Below, in pieces: positions 1 through 10,150 of a DNA stretch of 64,000 bases. This DNA is from Vespa crabro (lineage: Eukaryota > Arthropoda > Insecta > Hymenoptera > Vespidae), in assembly GCF_910589235.1 (NCBI RefSeq), contig NC_060955.1, positions 12,482,837 through 12,546,836 of the forward strand, written 5' to 3'. The notes beneath the pieces were generated by a model. The model made no database searches. It was not told the DNA's origin and saw nothing but the letters and a program-made list of their open reading frames with translations. Positions within the stretch are counted from its first letter, which is position 1. Each line of letters begins with the position of its first letter. A program made the translations under genes and the position numbers.

Positions 1-61
1 TATTTCTGAAGATCAAACATCTATTTTATCTTGAAATCGACGTTTTAACCTTGTTTCTTAT

Positions 62-71
62 CGTATATACG
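62..71. other. 10-bp perfect palindrome CGTATATACG in A monomers (example copy)
   Basis: CGTATATACG lies at positions 62-71 of the first A monomer and at the same place in the other A monomers inspected (for example 739-748). B monomers have TTTATATACG or GTTATATACG at the aligned place, so the dyad is broken there. It is a possible A-specific protein site or cruciform seed; function is unknown. Confidence 0.55.
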
Positions 72-291
72 TTTTTTCGTTCATAATGGCGTACCATCGA
101 AATACGAAATAATGAAATCTCATTCAAATTCAATTAGTTTATATACTGTCGACGCAGAATAAAGATTAGAACAAGAATATATCTTCCTGACTGTGTGTAA
201 ATAGAAGTTTTAACATGAAAATTTTCGAAAAATGAGATCGACAAATGCGAATTTTGTTAAATGCTGAGATAAATTCGTGAACACATTGAAA

Positions 292-359
292 TTACTCGTA
301 CCACAGCTTCAGAAATGTTTCCAATCTATTCGGACATTGTATTTCTGAAGATCGAACAT
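292..359. other. Conserved 68-bp block spanning the monomer junction (example copy)
   Basis: Comparing A and B consensus copies, the stretch from TTACTCGTACCACAGCTT through CGGACATTG into TATTTCTGAAGATCAAACAT differs at only about two positions: CTTCAG against CTTGAG, and CAATCAATT against CAATCGATT. The rest of the monomer differs at about 18%. The block recurs in every monomer. Whether it binds a protein, initiates recombination or is simply a chance low-divergence stretch cannot be told from sequence alone. Confidence 0.6.
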
Positions 360-677
360 TTATTTTATCTTGGAATCGACGTTATAACCTTGTTTCATAT
401 TTTATATACGATTATTAGCTCATAAAGAAGTATCATCGAAATACGAAATTTGAAATCTCAATCAATATCAATGCTTTTATATTCTATCGACGCAGAATAT
501 ACAATGGAACAAGAACATAAGTTTTTCACTATGTGTAAATACGAGTTTTAACATGAATATTGTCGAAAATTGAGATCGACACATGCGAATTTCTTTAATT
601 GCAGAGATTTAATCGTGAAAGCATTGAACTAACTCGTACCACAGCTTGAGAATTGTTTCCAATCGATTCGGACATTG

Positions 678-2707
678 TATTTCTGAAGATCAAACATCTA
701 TTTGATATTGGAATCGACGTTTTGACCTTGTTTCTTATCGTATATACGTTTTTTCGTTCATAATGGCGTACCATCGAAATACGAAATAATGAAATCTCAT
801 TCAAATTCAATTAGTTTATATTCTGTCGACGCAGAATAAAGATTACAACAAGAATATATCTTCCTGACTGTGTGTAAATAGAAGTTTTAACATGAAAATT
901 GTCGAAAAATGAGATCGACAAATGCGAATTTTGTTAAATGCTGAGATAAAATCGTGAACACATTGAAATTACTCGTACCACAGCTTCAGAAATGTTTCCA
1001 ATCTATTCGGACATTGTATTTCTGAAGATCAAACATTTATTTTATCTTGGAATCGACGTTATAACCTTGTTTCATATGTTATATACGATTATTAGCTCAT
1101 AAAGAAGTATCATCGAAATACGAAATTTGAAATCTCAATCAATATCAATGCTTTTATATTCTGTCGACGCAGAATACACAATGGAACAAGAACATAAGTT
1201 TGTCACTATGTGTAAATACGAGTTTCAACATGAATATTGTAGAAAAATGAGATCGACACATGCGAATTTCGTTAATTGCAGAGATTTAATCGTGAAAGCA
1301 TTGAACTAACACGTACCACAGCTTGAGAATTGTTTCCAATCGATTCGGACAATGTATTTCTGAAGATCAAACATCTATTTTATCTTGGAATCGACGTTTT
1401 AACCTTGTTTCTTATCGTATATACGTTTTTTCGTTCATAATGGCGTACCATCGAAATTCGAAATAATGAAATCTCATTCAAATTCAATTAGTTTATATAC
1501 TGTCGACGCAGAATAAAGATTAGAACAAGAATATATCTTCCTGACTGTGTGTAAATAGAAGTTTTAACATGAAAATTTTCGAAAAATGAGATCGACAAAT
1601 GCGAATTTTGTTAAATGCTGAGATAAATTCGTGAACACATTGAAATTACTCGTACCACAGCTTCAGAAATGTTTCCAATCTATTCGGACATTGTATTTCT
1701 GAAGATCGAACATTTATTTTATCTTGGAATCGACGTTATAACCTTGTTTCATATTTTATATACGATTATTAGCTCATAAAGAAGTATCATCGAAATACGA
1801 AATTTGAAATCTCAATCAATATCAATGCTTTTATATTCTATCGACGCAGAATATACAAAGGAACAAGAACATAAGTTTGTCACTATGTGTAAATACGAGT
1901 TTCAACATGAATATTGTAGAAAAATGAGATCGACACATGCGAATTTCGTTAATTGCAGAGCTTCAATCATGAAAACATTGAACTTACTCGTACCACAGCT
2001 TGAGAAATGTTTCCAACCGATTCGGACATTGTATTTCTGAAGATCATACATCCATTTTATCTTGGAATCGACGTTATAACCTTGTTTGATATGTTATATA
2101 TGATTATTAGCTCATAAAGAAGTATCATCGAAATACGAAATTTCAAATCTCAATCAATATCAATGCTTTTATATTCTATCGACCCAGAATATACAATGGA
2201 ACAAGAACATAAGTTTGTCACTATGTGTAAATACGAGTTTTAACATGAATATTGTCGAAAATTGAGATCGACACATGCGAATTTCTTTAATTGCAGAGAT
2301 GTAATCGTGAAATCATTGAACTTATTCGTACCACAGCTTGAGAAATGTTTCCAATCTATTCGGACATTGTATTTCTGAAGATCAAACATCCATTTTATCT
2401 TGGAATCGACGTTATAACCTTGTTTCATATTTTATATACGATTATTAGCTCATAAAGAATTATCATCGAAATACGAAATTTGAAATCTCAATCAATATCA
2501 ATGCTATTATATTCTATCGACGCAGAATATACAATGGAACAAGATCATAAGTTTGTCACTATGTGTAAATACGAGATTCAACATGAATATTGTAGAAAAA
2601 TGAGATCGACACATGCGAATTTCGTTAATTGCTGAGATTTAATCGTGAAAGCATTGAACTTATTCGTACCACAGCTTGAGAATTGTTTCCAATCGATTCG
2701 GACATTG
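678..2707. repeat. Canonical 2030-bp hexamer HOR (A2-B1-A1-B2-B3-B4)
   Basis: Monomer starts: A2 678, B1 1017, A1 1355, B2 1694, B3 2032, B4 2370. The length is two A of 339 plus four B of 338. The unit is repeated immediately at 2708 with only scattered substitutions, for example CTTGTTTGATATG near 2083, where the next copy has CTTGTTTCATATG. Each of the six positions keeps its own diagnostic bases across copies, which defines a true higher-order repeat. Confidence 0.95.
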
Positions 2708-4737
2708 TATTTCTGAAGATCAAACATCTATTTGATATTGGAATCGACGTTTTGACCTTGTTTCTTATCGTATATACGTTTTTTCGTTCATAATGGCGTA
2801 CCATCGAAATACGAAATAATGAAATCTCATTCAAATTCAATTAGTTTATATTCTGTCGACGCAGAATAAAGATTACAACAAGAATATATCTTCCTGACTG
2901 TGTGTAAATAGAAGTTTTAACATGAAAATTGTCGAAAAATGAGATCGACAAATGCGAATTTTGTTAAATGCTGAGATAAAATCGTGAACACATTGAAATT
3001 ACTCGTACCACAGCTTCAGAAATGTTTCCAATCTATTCGGACATTGTATTTCTGAAGATCAAACATTTATTTTATCTTGGAATCGACGTTATAACCTTCT
3101 TTCATATGTTATATACGATTATTAGCTCATAAAGAAGTATCATCGAAATACGAAATTTGAAATCTCAATCAATATCAATGCTTTTATATTCTGTCGACGC
3201 AGAATACACAATGGAACAAGAACATAAGTTTGTCACTATGTGTAAATACGAGTTTCAACATGAATATTGTAGAAAAATGAGATCGACACATGCGAATTTC
3301 GTTAATTGCAGAGATTTAATCGTGAAAGCATTGAACTAACACGTACCACAGCTTGAGAATTGTTTCCAATCGATTCGGACAATGTATTTCTGAAGATCAA
3401 ACATCTATTTTATCTTGGAATCGACGTTTTAACCTTGTTTCTTATCGTATATACGTTTTTTCGTTCATAATGGCGTACCATCGAAATACGAAATAATGAA
3501 ATCTCATTCAAATTCAATTAGTTTATATACTGTCGACGCAGAATAAAGATTAGAACAAGAATATATCTTCCTGACTGTGTGTAAATAGAAGTTTTAACAT
3601 GAAAATTTTCGAAAAATGAGATCGACAAATGCGAATTTTGTTAAATGCTGAGATAAATTCGTGAACACATTGAAATTACTCGTACCACAGCTTCAGAAAT
3701 GTTTCCAATCTATTCGGACATTGTATTTCTGAAGATCGAACATTTATTTTATCTTGGAATCGACGTTATAACCTTGTTTCATATTTTATATACGATTATT
3801 AGCTCATAAAGAAGTATCATCGAAATACGAAATTTGAAATCTCAATCAATATCAATGCTTTTATATTCTATCGACGCAGAATATACAAAGGAACAAGAAC
3901 ATAAGTTTGTCACTATGTGTAAATACGAGTTTCAACATGAATATTGTAGAAAAATGAGATCGACACATGCGAATTTCGTTAATTGCAGAGCTTCAATCAT
4001 GAAAACATTGAACTTACTCGTACCACAGCTTGAGAAATGTTTCCAACCGATTCGGACATTGTATTTCTGAAGATCATACATCCATTTTATCTTGGAATCG
4101 ACGTTATATCCTTGTTTCATATGTTATATATGATTATTAGCTCATAAAGAAGTATCATCGAAATACGAAATTTCAAATCTCAATCAATATCAATGCTTTT
4201 ATATTCTATCGACGCAGAATATACAATGGAACAAGAACATAAGTTTGTCACTATGTGTAAATACGAGTTTTAACATGAATATTGTCGAAAATTGAGATCG
4301 ACACATGCGAATTTCTTTAATTGCAGAGATGTAATCGTGAAATCATTGAACTTATTCGTACCACAGCTTGAGAAATGTTTCCAATCTATTCGGACATTGT
4401 ATTTCTGAAGATCAAACATCCATTTTATCTTGGAAACGACGTTATAACCTTGTTTCATATTTTATATACGATTATTAGCTCATAAAGAATTATCATCGAA
4501 ATACGAAATTTGAAATCTCAATCAATATCAATGCTATTATATTCTATCGACGCAGAATATACAATGGAACAAGATCATAAGTTTGTCACTATGTGTAAAT
4601 ACGAGATTCAACATGAATATTGTAGAAAAATGAGATCGACACATGCGAATTTCGTTAATTGCTGAGATTTAATCGTGAAAGCATTGAACTTATTCGTACC
4701 ACAGCTTGAGAATTGTTTCCAATCGATTCGGACATTG
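2708..4737. repeat. Canonical 2030-bp hexamer HOR
   Basis: Monomer starts: A2 2708, B1 3047, A1 3385, B2 3724, B3 4062, B4 4400. It is a direct tandem copy of the preceding unit at offset 2030. A private substitution is GGAAACGACG near 4432 in B4, where most region-1 copies have GGAATCGACG. Confidence 0.95.
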
Positions 4738-7105
4738 TATTTCTGAAGATCAAACATCTATTTGATATTGGAATCGACGTTTTGACCTTGTTTCTTATCG
4801 TATATACGTTTTTTCGTTCATAATGGCGTACCATCGAAATACGAAATAATGAAATCTCATTCAAATTCAATTAGTTTATATTCTGTCGACGCAGAATAAA
4901 GATTACAACAAGAATATATCTTCCTGACTGTGTGTAAATAGAAGTTTTAACATGAAAATTGTCGAAAAATGAGATCGACAAATGCGAATTTTGTTAAAGG
5001 CTGAGATAAAATCGTGAACACATTGAAATTACTCGTACCACAGCTTCAGAAATGTTTCCAATCTATTCGGACATTGTATTTCTGAAGATCAAACATTTAT
5101 TTTATCTTGGAATCAACGTTATAACCTTGTTTCATATGTTATATACGATTATTAGCTCATAAAGAAGTATCATCGAAATACGAAATTTGAAATCTCAATC
5201 AATATCAATGCTTTTATATTCTGTCGACGCAGAATACACAATGGAACAAGAACATAAGTTTGTCACTATGTGTAAATACGAGTTTCAACATGAATATTGT
5301 AGAAAAATGAGATCGACACATGCGAATTTCGTTAATTGCAGAGATTTAATCGTGAAAGCATTGAACTAACACGTACCACAGCTTGAGAATTGTTTCCAAT
5401 CGATTCGGACAATGTATTTCTGAAGATCAAACATCTATTTTATCTTGGAATCGACGTTTTAACCTTGTTTCTTATCGTATATACGTTTTTTCGTTCATAA
5501 TGGCGTACCATCGAAATACGAAATAATGAAATCTCATTCAAATTCAATTAGTTTATATACTGTCGACGCAGAATAAAGATTAGAACAAGAATATATCTTC
5601 CTGACTGTGTGTAAATAGAAGTTTTAACATGAAAATTTTCGAAAAATGAGATCGACAAATGCGAATTTTGTTAAATGCTGAGATAAATTCGTGAACACAT
5701 TGAAATTACTCGTACCACAGCTTCAGAAATGTTTCCAATCTATTCGGACATTGTATTTCTGAAGATCGAACATTTATTTTATCTTGGAATCGACGTTATA
5801 ACCTTGTTTCATATTTTATATACGATTATTAGCTCATAAAGAAGTATCATCGAAATACGAAATTTGAAATCTCAATCAATATCAATGCTTTTATATTCTA
5901 TCGACGCAGAATATACAAAGGAACAAGAACATAAGTTTGTCACTATGTGTAAATAAGAGTTTCAACATGAATATTGTAGAAAAATGAGATCGACACATGC
6001 GAATTTCGTTAATTGCAGAGCTTCAATCATGAAAACATTGAACTTACTCGTACCACAGCTTGAGAAATGTTTCCAACCGATTCGGACATTGTATTTCTGA
6101 AGATCAAACATTTATTTTATCTTGGAATCGACGTTATAACCTTGTTTAATATGTTATATACGATTATTAGCTCATAAAGAAGTATCATCGAAATACGAAA
6201 TTTGAAATCTCAATCAATATCAATGCTTTTATATTCTGTCGACGCAGTATACACAATGGAACAAGAACATAAGTTTGTCACTATGTGTAAATACGAGTTT
6301 CAACATGAATATTGTAGAAAAATGAGATCGACACATGCGAATTTCGTTAATTGCAGAGCTTCAATCATGAAAACATTGAACTTGCTCGTACCACAGCTTG
6401 AGAAATGTTTCCAACCGATTCGGACATTGTATTTCTGAAGATCATACATCCATTTTATCTTGGAATCGACGTTATAACCTTGTTTCATATGTTATATATG
6501 ATTATTAGCTCATAAAGAAGTATCATCGAAATACGAAATTTCAAATCTCAATCAATATCAATGCTTTTATATTCTATCGACGCAGAATATACAATGGAAC
6601 AAGAACATAAGTTTGTCACTATGTGTAAATACGAGTTTTAACATGAATATTGTCGAAAATTGAGATCGACACATGCGAATTTCTTTAATTGCAGAGATGT
6701 AATCGTGAAATCATTGAACTTATTCGTACCACAGCTTGAGAAATGTTTCCAATCTATTCGGACATTGTATTTCTGAAGATCAAACATCCATTTTATCTTG
6801 GAATCGACGTTATAACCTTGTTTCATATTTTATATACGATTATTAGCTCATAAAGAATTATCATCGAAATACGAAATTTGAAATCTCAATCAATATCAAT
6901 GCTATTATATTCTATCGACGCAGAATATACAATGGAACAAGATCATAAGTTTGTCACTATGTGTAAATACGAGATTCAACATGAATATTGTAGAAAAATG
7001 AGATCGACACATGCGAATTTCGTTAATTGTTGAGATTTAATCGTGAAAGCATTGAACTAACTCGTACCACAGCTTGAGAATTGTTTCCAATCGATTCGGA
7101 CATTG
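4738..7105. repeat. Expanded heptamer HOR, 2368 bp (A2-B1-A1-B2-B1'-B3-B4)
   Basis: Monomer starts: A2 4738, B1 5077, A1 5415, B2 5754, B1' 6092, B3 6430, B4 6768. The extra monomer at 6092-6429 starts like B1 (GTCGACGCAGTATACAC) and ends like B2 (GCTTCAATCATG, CCAACCGATT). It is therefore a B1/B2 hybrid, as expected from unequal exchange. This produces the only run of four B monomers in the window. Confidence 0.92.
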
Positions 7106-8120
7106 TATTTCTGAAGATCAAACATCTATTTGATATTGGAATCGACGTTTTGACCTTGTTTCTTATCGTATATACGTTTTTTCGTTCATAATGGCGTACC
7201 ATCGAAATACGAAATAATGAAATCTCATTCAAATTCAATTAGTTTATATTCTGTCGACGCAGAATAAAGATTACAACAAGAATATATCTTCCTGACTGTG
7301 TGTAAATAGAAGTTTTAACATGAAAATTGTCGAAAAATGAGATCGACAAATGCGAATTTTGTTAAATGCTGAGATAAAATCGTGAACACATTGAAATTAC
7401 TCGTACCACAGCTTCAGAAATGTTTCCAATCTATTCGGACATTGTATTTCTGAAGATCAAACATTTATTTTATCTTGGAATCGACGTTATAACCTTGTTT
7501 CATATGTTATATACGATTATTAGCTCATAAAGAAGTATCATCGAAATACGAAATTTGAAATCTCAATCAATATCAATGCTTTTATATTCTGTCGACGCAG
7601 TATACACAATGGAACAAGAACATAAGTTTGTCACTATGTGTAAATACGAGTTTTAACATGAATATTGTCGAAAATTGAGATCGACACATGCGAATTTCTT
7701 TAATTGCAGAGATGTAATCGTGAAATCATTGAACTTATTCGTACCACAGCTTGAGAAATGTTTCCAATCTATTCGGACATTGTATTTCTGAAGATCAAAC
7801 ATCCATTTTATCTTGGAATCGACGTTATAACCTTGTTTCATATTTTATATACGATTATTAGCTCATAAAGAATTATCATCGAAATACGAAATTTGAAATC
7901 TCAATCAATATCAATGCTATTATATTCTATCGACGCAGAATATACAATGGAACAAGATCATAAGTTTGTCACTATGTGTAAATACGAGATTCAACATGAA
8001 TATTGTAGAAAAATGAGATCGACACATGCGAATTTCGTTAATTGCTGAGATTTAATCGTGAAAGCATTGAACTAACTCGTACCACAGCTTGAGAATTGTT
8101 TCCAATCGATTCGGAAATTG
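7106..8120. repeat. Contracted trimer HOR, 1015 bp (A2-B1'/B3-B4)
   Basis: Monomer starts: A2 7106, B 7445, B4 7783. The 7445-7782 monomer carries GCAGTATACAC (B1' type) in its first half and GTTTTAACATG, GAGATGTAATCG (B3 type) in its second half. A1 and B2 are missing. The switch lies between about 7610 and 7652. It is a deletion product of the hexamer. Confidence 0.92.
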
Positions 8121-10150
8121 TATTTCTGAAGATCAAACATCTATTTGATATTGGAATCGACGTTTTGACCTTGTTTCTTATCGTATATACGTTTTTTCGT
8201 TCATAATGGCGTACCATCGAAATACGAAATAATGAAATCTCATTCAAATTCAATTAGTTTATATTCTGTCGACGCAGAATAAAGATTACAACAAGAATAT
8301 ATCTTCCTGACTGTGTGTAAATAGAAGTTTTAACATGAAAATTGTCGAAAAATGAGATCGACAAATGCGAATTTTGTTAAATGCTGAGATAAAATCGTGA
8401 ACACATTGAAATTACTCGTACCACAGCTTCAGAAATGTTTCCAATCTATTCGGACATTGTATTTCTGAAGATCAAACATTTATTTTATCTTGGAATCGAC
8501 GTTATAACCTTGTTTCATATGTTATATACGATTATTAGCTCATAAAGAAGTATCATCGAAATACGAAATTTGAAATCTCAATCAATATCAATGCTTTTAT
8601 ATTCTGTCGACGCAGAATACACAATGGAACAAGAACATAAGTTTGTCACTATGTGTAAATACGAGTTTCAACATGAATATTGTAGAAAAATGAGATCGAC
8701 ACATGCGAATTTCGTTAATTGCAGAGATTTAATCGTGAAAGCATTGAACTAACACGTACCACAGCTTGAGAATTGTTTCCAATCGATTCGGACAATGTAT
8801 TTCTGAAGATCAAACATCTATTTTATCTTGGAATCGACGTTTTAACCTTGTTTCTTATCGTATATACGTTTTTTCGTTCATAATGGCGTACCATCGAAAT
8901 ACGAAATAATGAAATCTCATTCAAATTCAATTAGTTTATATACTGTCGACGCAGAATAAAGATTAGAACAAGAATATATCTTCCTGACTGTGTGTAAATA
9001 GAAGTTTTATCATGAAAATTTTAGAAAAATGAGATCGACAAATGCGAATTTTGTTAAATGCTGAGATAAATTCGTGAACACATTGAAATTACTCGTACCA
9101 CAGCTTCAGAAATGTTTCCAATCTATTCGGACATTGTATTTCTGAAGATCGAACATTTATTTTATCTTTGAATCGACGTTATAACCTTGTTTCATATTTT
9201 ATATACGATTATTAGCTCATAAAGAAGTATCATCGAAATACGAAATTTGAAATCTCAATCAATATCAATGCTTTTATATTCTATCGACGCAGAATATACA
9301 AAGGAACAAGAACATAAGTTTGTCACTATGTGTAAATACGAGTTTCAACATGAATATTGTAGAAAAATGAGATCGACACATGCGAATTTCGTTAATTGCA
9401 GAGCTTCAATCATGAAAACATTGAACTTACTCGTACCACAGCTTGAGAAATGTTTCCAACCGATTCGGACATTGTATTTCTGAAGATCATACATCCATTT
9501 TATCTTGGAATCGACGTTATAACCTTGTTTCATATGTTATATATGATAATTAGCTCATAAAGAAGTATCATCGAAATACGAAATTTCAAATCTCAATCAA
9601 TATCAATGCTTTTATATTCTATCGACGCAGAATATACAATGGAACAAGAACATAAGTTTGTCACTATGTGTAAATACGAGTTTTAACATGAATATTGTCG
9701 AAAATTGAGATCGACACATGCGAATTTCTTTAATTGCAGAGATGTAATCGTGAAATCATTGAACTTATTCGTACCACAGCTTGAGAAATGTTTCCAATCT
9801 ATTCGGACATTGTATTTCTGAAGATCAAAAATCCATTTTATCTTGGAATCGACGTTATAACCTTGTTTCATATTTTATATACGATTATTAGCTCATAAAG
9901 AATTATCATCGAAATACGAAATTTGAAATCTCAATCAATATCAATGCTATTATATTCTATCGACGCAGAATATACAATGGAACAAGATCATAAGTTTGTC
10001 ACTATGTGTAAATACGAGATTCAACATGAATATTGTAGAAAAATGAGATCGACACATGCGAATTTCGTTAATTGCTGAGATTTAATCGTGAAAGCATTGA
10101 ACTAACTCGTACCACAGCTTGAGAATTGTTTCCAATCGATTCGGACATTG
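8121..10150. repeat. Canonical 2030-bp hexamer HOR
   Basis: Monomer starts: A2 8121, B1 8460, A1 8798, B2 9137, B3 9475, B4 9813. Private variants are TTTTAGAAAAATG in A1 near 9020 and ATATGATAATTAG in B3 near 9543. Both recur 4061 bp downstream, in the last hexamer of the next unit. Confidence 0.95.

Larger units (their letters stand above)
1..677. repeat. HOR remnant A1-B (window edge)
   Basis: Monomers: A1 1-339 and B 340-677. The B copy is a hybrid, B2-like at its head (AAGATCGAACATT), B3-like in the middle (GTTTTAACATG, GTCGAAAATTG) and B1/B4-like near its end (GAGATTTAATCG, GAATTG). The same hybrid arrangement recurs at 14889-15565. It is the last two units of an A-B-A-B tetramer cut by the window edge. 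Confidence 0.9.

Noticed and set aside
62..71. TATATA stretches as promoters
   Set aside because: TATA-like strings are expected at about 69% A+T and recur in every monomer. No initiator or transcript evidence can be read from the sequence.
84..100. Possible CENP-B box near TTTCGTTCATAATGGCG in A monomers
   Set aside because: The essential pattern NTTCGNNNNANNCGGGN is not met: the tenth base is T and there is no CGGG. No other stretch of the consensus fits it.
222..231. TTTTCGAAAA palindrome in A1 monomers as a regulatory site
   Set aside because: Present only in A1 and lost by one substitution in A2 (GTCGAAAA) and in the A1 copies at 8798 and 12859. No sign of constraint.
595..810. Minus-strand open frame of 61-71 codons crossing the B-to-A junction
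   Set aside because: It starts at TTG and is repeated wherever B is followed by A. It shifts or shortens with single-base satellite variants. It is a by-product of the repeat, not a gene family.
1694..2040. Plus-strand open frame of 60-78 codons in many B monomers (for example 1804-2040)
   Set aside because: It begins at a TTG, not an ATG, in almost all copies. It lies wholly inside the satellite monomer and ends at the TGA of the monomer start. In A monomers it is broken by several stops. It resembles no family I know. Its preservation follows from array homogenisation; no promoter or splice evidence is visible.
3932..4120. Minus-strand open frame of 62 codons across B-B junctions (ATG start)
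   Set aside because: It overlaps the plus-strand open frame and exists only where two B monomers adjoin. It has no recognisable domain or signal. Chance open frame.
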